Assembly (NCBI GenBank): GCA_014378485.1
Contig: JACMNO010000054.1
Span: forward strand, 1-64,000
Length of the DNA: 64,000 nucleotides
Source: Bacteroidia bacterium
Lineage (GTDB): Bacteria; Bacteroidota; Bacteroidia; B-17B0; Aurantibacillaceae
Direction of reading: 5' to 3'
Shown one piece after another: positions 1 through 9,576 of the stretch. Positions within the stretch are counted from its first letter, which is position 1; each line of letters starts with the position of its first letter. The translations under genes were made by a program, and so were the position numbers. The notes beneath the pieces are model-generated. The model did no database searches. It had not been told where the DNA came from and saw only the letters and a program-made list of their open reading frames with translations.

Positions 1-284
1 CAAGGAGGAACATATGTATTAACGGTAACAGCAGCAAATGGCTGCACAGCAACAGCAAACACAACAATTACCCAAAGCACAACAGCACCAACCGCCAGTG
101 CCACAAACACAAGTACATTAAACTGTACAGTGATAACAGCAACGTTAACAGGAACAGGCGGAGGCGCTTATAATTGGTCCGGTCCGGGAATAACATCAGG
201 AGGAACAACATCAAATCCGGTTGTTAATCAAGGAGGAACATATGTATTAACTGTAACAGCAGCAAATGGCTGTACAGCAACTGC
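1..284 (+). repeat. Near-identical tandem repeat inside the adhesin gene, period 228 bp
   Basis: Bases 1-56 and 229-284 are nearly identical (caaggaggaacatatgtatt followed by matching sequence), differing at about three third-codon positions. This gives a 228-bp (76-aa) period matching one Ig-like module. Later modules are more diverged. The gene is cut at base 1, so more near-identical copies may lie upstream. Confidence 0.75.
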
Positions 285-3200
285 TAATACATCTATTACT
301 CAAAGCACAGTAACGCCAGCAACATCAACTGCAACAACGGGCGTATTAAATTGTACGTTAACATCAGTCAATGCAAACGTTACTACAACCACTACCCCGG
401 TAAGTTATAACTGGACAGGTACCGGAATTACAGCAGGCGGCACAACATCAACACCCAATATTAATATAGGTGGAACTTATAATTATACTGTAACTAATAC
501 AAATAATGGATGTAAAACAACCGGAAGTGTTGCCATTACCCAGAATACGGCAGCACCATCAGCATCTGCGGTTGGAGGAACATTAACATGTAGTAACACA
601 TCAACAACATTAGCAGGAGGTCCGGCATCAGGAGTAACGTATTCATGGATAGGAACAGGATTGTCGGGAACAACTAACTTAGCCAGTGCCACAGCAACAA
701 CAACAGGAAACTATACCTTAATAACAACCAGTACAACCAATGGGTGTACCAACACAGCAGTAGCAACAGTAACAAATAATTTAAGTACACCAACTGCCAA
801 TGCAGGAACAACACAAACCTTAGTGTGTGGAGTAAGTTCAGTTACATTAACAGGAACAGCCACACCAAGCACATCTTCTATAAATTGGTTAGGAGGAGTT
901 TGTGGTACAACAAATAGCTTAACAACAACCGCTTGCGCACCAGGAACGTATACGTTGGTAGTCACACATCCAACATCAGGATGTACAAGTACCTCTACAG
1001 TAGCCGTAAGTTCATCAACAGATGTGCCACAAGCCACAGTAAATGCTATAACAAACTCTATTACCTGTACAAACTCAGTAGTAGCTATAGGAGTAACGAT
1101 GAGTAATACAGATCCGGTATCTTATATTTGGTCGGGCCCGGGTATATCTGGCACCAATAATACAGCAGCAACAACAGCTACTTTAGCAGGAACGTACAGC
1201 GTCACAATTACTAATACAGTATCTAATTGTCAATCAACATTTAATTTAGTTGTACCAACAAATACAACAACCCCAGCAACGTTAGCAAACAGTTCAAATA
1301 CCATTACCTGTTCAACAACAAGTATTACGGTATCAGCAACCCCAACGGGCATTAATTTTGGCTATGCATGGTCAGGTCCGGGCACGATATTAAATGGAAC
1401 AAGTGCAAATCCAATAGTAAATACTGGAGGAACGTATACAGTAACCGTAACAGACAATTTAAACGGTTGTATTGGATCAGGAACCGTAACTGTTTTAACC
1501 AACACGTTAACGCCCACGATGACCTTAACCCCAAGTAGTTTAACAACCACCTGTGCCAATCCAACAGTAACACTATCAGCAACAAGCAGCGCTGATCCAA
1601 ACACAAACTACGTATGGACAATACCATCGACCGGAAGCTTAAATAATACAACCATAGCTAATCCAATAGCCAATGGATACGGAACATTTACAGTACAAGT
1701 TACTAATACAGGAAGTGGATGTGTATCAGCTATAGAAACAGTAACCATTGTAGCCGATGCAAATATCCCAAACCTGAACGCCACAGCAACTAACACAATA
1801 ATTTGTTCCAACTCGGCAACAACATTATCTGTAATAGGGGCAGATACTTATACATGGAGTACGTTAGAGACGAGCGCAACAATAACTGTATCACCAGCAA
1901 CAACAACAACTTACACGGTATCGGGAACTAATACTGTAACAGGTTGCTCAAACATTACAAACGTAACGGTAAGCGTAACGCCAACCCCAACATTAAATAT
2001 AGCAGCAACGGCAACGACTATATGTGAAGGTAATAGCACAACGTTAACATTAACAGGAGCAACAAGTTATACAGTAACAAACCCATCTCAAACAACAACG
2101 AATACGATTGTGTTAACGCCAACGGCACAAACCACTTATACCGTTAAAGGAGAAACCTCAAACTGTACAAGTACAACCCAAACAATAACGATAAATGTAA
2201 ATGCCCTGCCACAAATAGCAGTAACAAATACAACGACCTGCGCAGGAAGTCCGGTAACTTTATTGGCAGCAGGCGCAGATACCTATGTTTGGAGCACAAC
2301 AGCCAATACCAGCACAATAAATGTATCGCCAAGCAACACAATAACTTATAGTGTAACCGGAACCAATACAACAACAGGCTGTACATCAACATTAACAACA
2401 GTAGATGTAATCGTAAACCAATTACCAACGGTAACAGCCACCGCTAACCCAAACACAATCTGTACAAGTGGCACAGTAAACCTAACGGCAAATACAACAG
2501 CCACAAGTTATACATGGACATTAGGTAATGGCGTTAACAATACCAACCAGAACCAAGGAACGATAAGTTTTCCGGCAAGTGCATTAACAACAGGAACCTA
2601 TACTTATGTAGTAACTGTAACAAGTATAGAAGGCTGTGTATCAGTACCCGCAACAGCAACGTTAAACATTATAAATTTGCCAAACGCCAATTTTGATTTA
2701 AGTGATTTAACGATATGTCAAAACGAAAATGGAATTATCACTATTAACTCTCCACAAACGGGCGTCATATATGATTGGAATATTAACGGACAAAGCATAC
2801 CAAATGCAAATCCATTAACTATCCCGGTTAGCTTAACAGGATCCGTTGGAACACAAACCATAAGTGTTATTGCAAGTTTAGGAACCTGCACAAACACTGC
2901 GGCTAATACCATTACAATTAATCCACTACCAACGGTAACATTAATAAAAGATAATGTGTCGGCTTGTGAAAACACATCGGCCCAATTAGATGTGGCAAAT
3001 CCCAACAGCACTTATGGGTACAATTGGTCTTATAACAATCAATCGGTAGGCACAGGTGTAAGTCAAACAGCGAGTCCATTAACACAAGCAAATGCAGGAA
3101 CGTATGCGGTAACCGCCACAGATCAAAACGGCTGTGTAAACAGAGCCATTGGAATTATTGATGCGCAAGTATGCGATACATATGTGCCGGAACTGTTTAC

Positions 3201-3459
3201 ACCAAATGGTGATGGTAAGAATGATGGCTTTGTGATTAAGAATATTGAAAACTATCCAAACAACACGTTAAAAATATTTAACCGTTGGGGAAATATAATT
3301 TACCAAAAAGAAAAGTACCAAAACGAGTTTGAAGGCTTTGCTAATATGGGAGATCAAGTTGGGAAAAACAAATTACCGGCAGGCACCTATTACGTGATAC
3401 TAGATTATGGAGATGAGAAAACAGAAACGTATAACGGAATTTTAGTATTACAGTACTAG
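1..3459 (+). CDS. SprB-like repetitive surface adhesin, 3' part, with T9SS type B sorting domain
   Basis: The reading frame is open from base 1, so the start and N-terminus lie upstream of the window. The visible 1152 or so residues are Thr/Asn/Ser/Ala-rich and built from tandem Ig-like/PKD-like beta modules of roughly 75-80 residues, with recurring YxWSGPG, GTYxVTVT and NGC motifs and paired cysteines. The last 90 or so residues (around FTPNGDGKNDGF to the end) match the gliding-motility-associated C-terminal domain (CHU_C, T9SS type B sorting). By family knowledge such proteins cross the outer membrane through the type IX system and sit on the cell surface as adhesins, as SprB does in gliding flavobacteria. 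A PorP/SprF-like gene follows 97 bp downstream, which is the usual pairing for type B cargo. The ligand and any role in motility cannot be read from the sequence. Confidence 0.88.
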   Translation, partial: QGGTYVLTVTAANGCTATANTTITQSTTAPTASATNTSTLNCTVITATLTGTGGGAYNWSGPGITSGGTTSNPVVNQGGTYVLTVTAANGCTATANTSITQSTVTPATSTATTGVLNCTLTSVNANVTTTTTPVSYNWTGTGITAGGTTSTPNINIGGTYNYTVTNTNNGCKTTGSVAITQNTAAPSASAVGGTLTCSNTSTTLAGGPASGVTYSWIGTGLSGTTNLASATATTTGNYTLITTSTTNGCTNTAVATVTNNLSTPTANAGTTQTLVCGVSSVTLTGTATPSTSSINWLGGVCGTTNSLTTTACAPGTYTLVVTHPTSGCTSTSTVAVSSSTDVPQATVNAITNSITCTNSVVAIGVTMSNTDPVSYIWSGPGISGTNNTAATTATLAGTYSVTITNTVSNCQSTFNLVVPTNTTTPATLANSSNTITCSTTSITVSATPTGINFGYAWSGPGTILNGTSANPIVNTGGTYTVTVTDNLNGCIGSGTVTVLTNTLTPTMTLTPSSLTTTCANPTVTLSATSSADPNTNYVWTIPSTGSLNNTTIANPIANGYGTFTVQVTNTGSGCVSAIETVTIVADANIPNLNATATNTIICSNSATTLSVIGADTYTWSTLETSATITVSPATTTTYTVSGTNTVTGCSNITNVTVSVTPTPTLNIAATATTICEGNSTTLTLTGATSYTVTNPSQTTTNTIVLTPTAQTTYTVKGETSNCTSTTQTITINVNALPQIAVTNTTTCAGSPVTLLAAGADTYVWSTTANTSTINVSPSNTITYSVTGTNTTTGCTSTLTTVDVIVNQLPTVTATANPNTICTSGTVNLTANTTATSYTWTLGNGVNNTNQNQGTISFPASALTTGTYTYVVTVTSIEGCVSVPATATLNIINLPNANFDLSDLTICQNENGIITINSPQTGVIYDWNINGQSIPNANPLTIPVSLTGSVGTQTISVIASLGTCTNTAANTITINPLPTVTLIKDNVSACENTSAQLDVANPNSTYGYNWSYNNQSVGTGVSQTASPLTQANAGTYAVTATDQNGCVNRAIGIIDAQVCDTYVPELFTPNGDGKNDGFVIKNIENYPNNTLKIFNRWGNIIYQKEKYQNEFEGFANMGDQVGKNKLPAGTYYVILDYGDEKTETYNGILVLQY

Positions 3460-3556
3460 TAAGTATTAAGATATTAGAATAAGACAATATCTGTGCAAAT
3501 TGCCGAGATCTGCAGGGTAAATAAAACAGTAAGAGAAACTAAAAAAAGACGGGTAC

Positions 3557-4486
3557 ATGAAAAAACAACAGACACTACGATTAAGCATATTACTATTGGT
3601 ATTAGTAAGTTTTATCAGTCACGCACAGCAAGAAACACAACACAGTATGTATTTCTTTAATCCTTTGCTTTTAAATCCGGCTTATGCGGGAAGTCAGGAA
3701 GCAATTCAGGTTACAGGAACCGTACGTGACCAATGGACAAATTTAAAGGGCGCGCCTAAAACACAAGTACTTTCTATTCATTCGCCATTAAAAACAGAAA
3801 ACATTGGCGTTGGTTTAACGGTTTTAAACGATCAATTAGGAGTTACAAAAAACACAGGCGTATATGCTGATTTAGCATATAGCATTAAAGTCAACAAAAA
3901 GAATAACCGTTTAGCTTTTGGTATAAAAGCAGGTGTAGATTTTTTTAGACAAGATTTTTCTAACCTAAGAGTAAATGACAATACGGATGAAATTTATTTA
4001 GATGGCTTTCAGTATAAAAAGAATCTATTTAATGTAGGAGCAGGATTGTATTACTATGGCCAGAGACATTACATAGGGATTTCTACGCCACGCTTAATAA
4101 AAAATAAAATCAATTTAGCAGCTGATCAATCGGCCTTACAAGAAAACCACTATTATGGCTTTGGAGGAATAGTCGTAAAATTAAATCCGGCAATTAATAT
4201 GCGTCCATCCTTTATTGTTAAATATGTAAATAATGCGCCGTTGTCTATTGAAGGAAATTTATCCTTTTTATTCTATGATAAATTATGGATAGGAGCCATG
4301 TATCGTCATAAAGCAGCTACAGGTTTAAACATCATGTATAACATAAGTCAAAACTTAAGAATAGGCTATGCTTACGATTATCAATTAACCACTTTACAAA
4401 AATTCAGTGTTGGTTCTCATGAAATTATGATTAGCTACGATTTAAGAAGTAAAGCCAAAGGATTTAAATCGCCACGTTATTTTTAA
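3557..4486 (+). CDS. PorP/SprF family type IX secretion membrane protein
   Basis: The 309-residue protein begins with a signal peptide (about residues 1-23, ending SHAQQ) followed by the family hallmark YFFNPLLLNPAYAGS. The rest alternates short hydrophobic and polar stretches with aromatic residues, as expected for an outer-membrane beta barrel, and ends with a basic tail. PorP/SprF proteins are outer-membrane components or partners of T9SS; SprF is needed for surface delivery of the type B cargo SprB. Its position directly after a type B adhesin and before a PorE-like gene suggests one cargo/partner unit. Length fits the family (about 300 aa). It is one of several expected paralogues, since a second lies at 20257-21153, so it need not be the core PorP. 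Confidence 0.9.
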   Translation: MKKQQTLRLSILLLVLVSFISHAQQETQHSMYFFNPLLLNPAYAGSQEAIQVTGTVRDQWTNLKGAPKTQVLSIHSPLKTENIGVGLTVLNDQLGVTKNTGVYADLAYSIKVNKKNNRLAFGIKAGVDFFRQDFSNLRVNDNTDEIYLDGFQYKKNLFNVGAGLYYYGQRHYIGISTPRLIKNKINLAADQSALQENHYYGFGGIVVKLNPAINMRPSFIVKYVNNAPLSIEGNLSFLFYDKLWIGAMYRHKAATGLNIMYNISQNLRIGYAYDYQLTTLQKFSVGSHEIMISYDLRSKAKGFKSPRYF

Positions 4487-4708
4487 GGGACAGAAAAGAG
4501 AGGAGAGCCTCAAGAGATTGACCGGACAAACGAGAATCAAGACAAAAACTCTGTGAACTCATAACCTCAAAACCACTGTGTTGAAGATAACAAACAAAAC
4601 TTTAAATGAACTTTTGTGACTTATATGGTTCAATAAAAACAAATAAAAACAACAAAAATAAAGCCTGCGGAATCAGCGAAAGCTGCGGGAAACAAAATCA
4701 AAGACTAT

Positions 4709-6925
4709 ATGAAGCAACTACTATTACTACTAACACTAGCCTTATTTACAACCACTATCCAATCACAATCTCTGTTTCAAAAAAAAGCAGACCAACTATA
4801 TAATGAGTTATCTTATTTGGCAGCCGCTGATTATTATAAAAGTTTAGTAAAAACAGATTCACCAACCGAAGAAAACATGAGGCGCTTGGCTATATCGTAT
4901 TTTAAAATTTATGATTTTGTGAAAGCTGAGCCGGCATATAAAAACCTAATTGATAAGTTTTCGGCTACCACTACCGAAAGTGACTTAATTAATTATCTGC
5001 AGTGTTTAAAATATAACCAAAAATATACAGAAGCTGAAAACGTTTTAAAATTAATTGAGCAAAAACACAAAGATAATCTCATCACAAAGAATCATTCCAA
5101 AAAGAAAAATTATGTGAAGGAATTAAAAAAAGATTCGGCTGCGTATAAAGTAACAAATGTAGAAAGTTTAAATACAGAAAATGCAGAGTTCGGACCTGTG
5201 TTTTTTAATAAAAACCAGGCCGTTTTATTTGCATCTAATAGAAGAAACACTTCTGCTAAAAACAAAACCTTTGCCTGGGATGATAGTTATTTTATTGATG
5301 TATATACTTCCAATAAAAAAGATTCCTTAAAATTTGAATCCACGATGCCGATGGCAAAAACGGTGAGTTCAACCTACCATGATGGACCAGTATGTTTATC
5401 AGCCGATGAAAAAACGGTGTTCTTAACTAAAAGTAACCTTGTGGTTAAAAAAGTAAAAGGTGTTTTAGTAAATGTGGTGAATTTAAAATTGTACATCTTA
5501 ACTAAAGACGCCAAAGGCAAATTATCAAAGCCGGAAAGTTTTCCATACAACTCGGATGATTACTCTTTAGGGCATGCCACCGTTACCAAAGATGGCAAGC
5601 GCATGTACTTTGTATCAGACATGCCCGGAGGGTTGGGACAAACAGATTTATACCTATCAGAAAACGTTAACGGGCAATGGCAAAAACCAGAAAACTTAGG
5701 ACAAGCCATTAATACAGAAGGAAGAGAAATGTTCCCTTATGTTCACGAAGATGGAACCTTGTTTTTTTCTACGGATGGTAGAGCAGGATTAGGAGGTTTA
5801 GATTTATACTTTACCGTTCCGGCAATGGATGCCTATTTTGAACCACAAAGTTTAGGCTATCCTATTAATTCAAATTTTGATGATTTTGGTTTTGCTTTGA
5901 ATAACGACTTAAAAACAGGTTATTTTTCAAGCAACAGAACGGGTGGAAAAGGAAAAGATGATATTTATTTTTTCCGATCAAAAGAACCATTAATAGGAGT
6001 TACCTTAAGTGGTATTGTGTTTGATGAAAGTAATAAAGAGTTGATTCCAAATGCATGGGTGTACATATTAGACAACAATAAATTAGCGATCGATTCTACA
6101 AAAGTAAATGAGAAAGCTGAATACATGTTTGTTATAAACGATCCATCTAAAGAATATTTTGTAGGCGCAAAAGAACGTTCTAAATATTACGATCGATTGG
6201 TGCCGGTGGGTAAATTACAATCAGGAGATAATAAAAAAGATATTGGCTTGTTCCCAAAATACAAATTAATATGTAGTATCAAAGATGCTAAATCAGCTAC
6301 ACCCATAGAGGGAGTTAAAACAACCTTTATTGATAAAGCGAACAATACCCCAAAAACATATTCAACGGATAAAACAGGAACCTTTACAGATATTATCAGA
6401 GGTAAAAAACCAGGCGACAAATTACAGTTTACGATTAAGTATGAAAAAGAAAGTTACATCACCGTTGAAAGAAACTATGATATTACATTAGACATAAACA
6501 CGGTAATTGAGTTAAAGGAAGTTTTGCAAAAACTAGAAATTGGTGCCGATATTGCTAAAGTTATCCAAATCAATCCTATTTACTTTGATCTCGCTAAATC
6601 AAATATCCGGGCAGATGCAGCTAAAGAATTAGATAAGATTGTGAAGGTGATGCAGGAAAATCCAACGATGACCATTGAGTTAGGTTCTCATACAGATTGC
6701 AGGTCAAGTAAAGCATCCAACGTATCATTATCAGATAAAAGGGCTAAATCATCAGCGGCGTATATCGTATCAAAAGGAGTAACAAAAACTCGTATTGTTG
6801 GTAAAGGTTATGGCGAAAGTAAACTCATCAACCAATGTGAATGCGAAGGCAAAGTAGTTTCAACATGTTCGGAAGAAGAACACCAGGCAAACAGGAGAAC
6901 GGAGTTTTTGATAACTAAGTTTTAG
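4709..6925 (+). CDS. PorE-like TPR / PD40 / OmpA-domain protein
   Basis: The 738-residue protein has a signal peptide (MKQLLLLLTLALF..., to about residue 20), a TPR-like helical stretch (about 20-140) and WD40-like PD40 blades (about 150-430; motifs such as DGKRMYFVSDMPGG and FSSNRTGGKGKDDIYFF). These are followed by one or two CNA-B/carboxypeptidase-regulatory-like beta domains (about 440-610) and a C-terminal OmpA peptidoglycan-binding domain (about 625-738, with IYFDLAKSNIR and NRRTEF). This domain order is that described for PorE of Porphyromonas gingivalis, a periplasmic T9SS component that contacts peptidoglycan. It lies 222 bp after the PorP/SprF gene. The C-terminal domain carries an extra Cys cluster (NQCECEG...STCSEEEH), common in Bacteroidota OmpA proteins. 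It may be a dedicated paralogue rather than the core PorE. Confidence 0.85.
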   Translation: MKQLLLLLTLALFTTTIQSQSLFQKKADQLYNELSYLAAADYYKSLVKTDSPTEENMRRLAISYFKIYDFVKAEPAYKNLIDKFSATTTESDLINYLQCLKYNQKYTEAENVLKLIEQKHKDNLITKNHSKKKNYVKELKKDSAAYKVTNVESLNTENAEFGPVFFNKNQAVLFASNRRNTSAKNKTFAWDDSYFIDVYTSNKKDSLKFESTMPMAKTVSSTYHDGPVCLSADEKTVFLTKSNLVVKKVKGVLVNVVNLKLYILTKDAKGKLSKPESFPYNSDDYSLGHATVTKDGKRMYFVSDMPGGLGQTDLYLSENVNGQWQKPENLGQAINTEGREMFPYVHEDGTLFFSTDGRAGLGGLDLYFTVPAMDAYFEPQSLGYPINSNFDDFGFALNNDLKTGYFSSNRTGGKGKDDIYFFRSKEPLIGVTLSGIVFDESNKELIPNAWVYILDNNKLAIDSTKVNEKAEYMFVINDPSKEYFVGAKERSKYYDRLVPVGKLQSGDNKKDIGLFPKYKLICSIKDAKSATPIEGVKTTFIDKANNTPKTYSTDKTGTFTDIIRGKKPGDKLQFTIKYEKESYITVERNYDITLDINTVIELKEVLQKLEIGADIAKVIQINPIYFDLAKSNIRADAAKELDKIVKVMQENPTMTIELGSHTDCRSSKASNVSLSDKRAKSSAAYIVSKGVTKTRIVGKGYGESKLINQCECEGKVVSTCSEEEHQANRRTEFLITKF

Positions 6926-6984
6926 ATTAAGAATAAAAAACCGGCATAATTCTAAGTTACTTTCTTAGCGGAAATGATATTCAA

Positions 6985-9213
6985 TTATCGTCTTTTTTTG
7001 TAGCGCTTAGCGTTTCGTATTTCTGGTTCTTTAGCAGATGGTATGCCTGATACAAATTCAAAGTCCAGTTGTTTCTTAACCAGGTCGGCGCGTTTCACAA
7101 TAATTTTCACCTTATCTCCCAAGGTGAACACACGCCCCGTTTTTCGACCTACCACACGGTAATTATCTTCGTCAAAAGAATATTGATCATCTTTCATATC
7201 ACGCATACTTACACGACCTTCACATTTATTTTCAATAATCTCAACAAAAATTCCCCATTCGGTAACGCCACTAATCACGCCTTCAAACTCCTGGCCTATT
7301 TTATGCTCTAAGAACTCTACTTGTTTGTATTTAATAGAAGCACGTTCGGCATCCGATGCTAACTTCTCCATTTCTGAAGAATGCTTACAAAGCGCTTCTA
7401 ACTCATCTGCTTTTAAATAATGGGCGTGATTTAACTTTGCTTCCAGCAAACGATGAACCATCACATCCGGATAACGGCGAATCGGGGAAGTGAAGTGAGT
7501 ATAAAAATCAAAACCCAAGCCATAATGCCCTACATTTTTAGTAGTATAAACGGCTTTCGGCATCGAACGAACCGCCAATAATTCAATCATGCTTTGTTCT
7601 TTTTTATTTTTTACATCCTGCAATAATTTATTAATGGAATGGGCGGTTTTTGTTTTATTACCAATGGCTACGGAATAACCAAACCGTTCTACAAAATTAT
7701 TTAACTCCAGTAATTTTTCATCTTTTGGCACATCGTGAATTCTATAAACTACAGCGTCACAACCTTTATTGTTTTTATCATTCTTTTGAGCCTGGCCTTT
7801 TTGCTGATCATCTTTTCCTTTTTTACCCAGGAACTCTGCTACCTTCCGATTGGCTAACAGCATAAAATCCTCTATTAATTTATGGGCATCTTTTTGTGTT
7901 TTAAAATATACACCCGTTGGGGCTCCTTTATCATCTAACTGAAATTTTACTTCAGCTTTATCAAAAGTGATAGATCCATTAGAAGTTCTTTCAGCGCGTA
8001 AAATTTTAGCCAGTCTGTCAAGGGTAAATATTTCATCCTTGTAGGGACCTTTTTCTGTTTCAATAATGGTTTGCACTTCTTCGTAAGAAAAACGATGATC
8101 GCTATAGATGACCGTTTTGCCAAACCATTGATTTTGGATCTTTGCATCGTCATCTAATTCAAACACAGCGCTGAAACAATACTTTTCTTCATGTGGTCTT
8201 AAAGAACAGGCAAAGTTACTCAATACTTCCGGCAACATGGGCACACAACGATCAACTAAATAAACAGAAGTAGCACGATTTACCGCTTCATCATCTAAAA
8301 TGGTATGAGGCTTTAAATAATGAGTAACATCGGCGATGTGAACACCAACTTCCCAGTTTCCATTTTCGAGTTTTTGTAAAGATAAGGCATCATCAAAATC
8401 TTTGGCATCAACAGGGTCAATTGTAAAGGTAGTAATGCCTCTAAAATCTCTTCGTTTGGCAATTTCTTCAGCAGTAATGTCGGTGGCTAATTTTTTAGCG
8501 GCCGCTTCTACTTCCGGAGCAAACACCATCGGTAGTCCAAACTCAGCCATAATAGCATTGATCTCGGTTTCGTGCTCTCCGGCGGTTCCCAAAACATCAA
8601 CTACTTTTGCATTTGGATTTTCTGAGCCACGTTTCCATTCTGTCATTTCCACTAAAACCTTCTGACCGTTTTTAGCACCCATGGTATCCGCCAATGGAAC
8701 AAAAAAATCGACATGTATTTTCGTATAATCAGGAACAACAAAAGCAAATTTCGGATTGATTTGTATAGTGCCAACAAATTTTATTTTTTTACGTTTGATA
8801 ACTTCAACAACTTCTCCCTCTGGCTTTTCTCTCCCTCTTTGTGGGTGTACTGTAATTTTTACTAAATCACCTTGAAGCGCATCTCTTGTTTTGCGGAAAG
8901 GAATAAACACATCGGGAAGTTCCGGAGAAATAATCACAAAAGCAGTTCCCTGAGTTGTAAAATCAATAGTTCCGCTTTGGTAGCTTTTAGATTCTTTTGC
9001 CTGATATTTTCCTACTTCGGTTTCAATAACAAAACCCTGATGCTTTAATTCTTCTAAGGTTTCTAATAACGAAAAGCGATCACCTTCATTATCAATTTCC
9101 ATGGCTGAGCCAAGTTGTTTATAGTTAAACGACTTGCCCTCGTTATGCTTTAAAAACGTCAATACCTCTTCGAACAAGTAGCGTTTAGGTTGTTTCTTTT
9201 TTGACTTTGCCAT
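6985..9213 (-). CDS. rnr: Ribonuclease R (RNB-family 3'-5' exoribonuclease)
   Basis: The 742-residue protein has an N-terminal winged-helix RNase R domain (about 10-75), cold-shock-like OB domains (about 80-220), the RNB catalytic domain with the acidic motif DPVDAKDFDDA (about 265-275), and a C-terminal S1 domain (from about GQEFEGVISGVTEWGIFVEI) with a basic tail ending KRYKKRR. RNase R degrades structured RNA processively from the 3' end and acts in mRNA and rRNA quality control in the cytoplasm. Length and domain order are standard. The gene is convergent with the PorE-like gene, separated by 59 bp, and is followed upstream by a long spacer shared with the giant surface-protein gene. The internal KGKDDQQKGQAQKNDKNNKG insertion is low-complexity and probably a flexible loop. 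Confidence 0.95.
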   Translation of the reverse strand: MAKSKKKQPKRYLFEEVLTFLKHNEGKSFNYKQLGSAMEIDNEGDRFSLLETLEELKHQGFVIETEVGKYQAKESKSYQSGTIDFTTQGTAFVIISPELPDVFIPFRKTRDALQGDLVKITVHPQRGREKPEGEVVEVIKRKKIKFVGTIQINPKFAFVVPDYTKIHVDFFVPLADTMGAKNGQKVLVEMTEWKRGSENPNAKVVDVLGTAGEHETEINAIMAEFGLPMVFAPEVEAAAKKLATDITAEEIAKRRDFRGITTFTIDPVDAKDFDDALSLQKLENGNWEVGVHIADVTHYLKPHTILDDEAVNRATSVYLVDRCVPMLPEVLSNFACSLRPHEEKYCFSAVFELDDDAKIQNQWFGKTVIYSDHRFSYEEVQTIIETEKGPYKDEIFTLDRLAKILRAERTSNGSITFDKAEVKFQLDDKGAPTGVYFKTQKDAHKLIEDFMLLANRKVAEFLGKKGKDDQQKGQAQKNDKNNKGCDAVVYRIHDVPKDEKLLELNNFVERFGYSVAIGNKTKTAHSINKLLQDVKNKKEQSMIELLAVRSMPKAVYTTKNVGHYGLGFDFYTHFTSPIRRYPDVMVHRLLEAKLNHAHYLKADELEALCKHSSEMEKLASDAERASIKYKQVEFLEHKIGQEFEGVISGVTEWGIFVEIIENKCEGRVSMRDMKDDQYSFDEDNYRVVGRKTGRVFTLGDKVKIIVKRADLVKKQLDFEFVSGIPSAKEPEIRNAKRYKKRR

Positions 9214-9576
9214 AAATAATTAAGTTAAAGGCCGGATCCCCGCTTAAGGTAAATATAAATAATAAAAGAAGGTTCAAACATGAAAATTGCTTAAAACCTT
9301 GAACGGAGTTTTAAACATTGTTTTATAATCGGGAAAAGCTTTTAAATTTATGCCGGAATAAGTTGGAAAATATAAAGAGGATTAATAAATGTTGGCGTAG
9401 TGTTTACGGCAAAATGTAGTCATCAAATTCGCAATCTACATAGACTATAATGTTATTCAACGCTCGGGAGCACCGAACATTTTAAAATAAAGATTTAAAG
9501 TCACTATAAGTAATTAATAACGTGCACTTTACATAAAATTACCTACATTTACCTTTCATTGAAAAAAGCCACCCAA
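9214..9576. other. Divergent intergenic region between rnr and the giant surface-protein gene
   Basis: This 363-bp AT-rich stretch must hold promoters for both rnr (minus) and the giant T9SS gene (plus). I see no convincing ORF, tRNA or riboswitch. A TACATTTA near 9544-9551 resembles the Bacteroidota -7 element TAnnTTTG with one mismatch, but I found no matching -33 TTG. Confidence 0.5.

Noticed and set aside
483-1037. Long reverse-strand open frames inside the adhesin gene
   Set aside because: They arise from the Thr/Ala-rich repeated codons of the plus-strand gene; no family resemblance.
4606-4803. Short plus-strand open frame before the PorE-like gene
   Set aside because: It overlaps the real start at 4709 and codes an asparagine/lysine-rich chance sequence without motifs.
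9214-9576. Hidden tRNA or small RNA in the long spacer before the giant gene
   Set aside because: No cloverleaf-like pairing or TTCGA-type arm could be drawn by eye; only AT-rich sequence.
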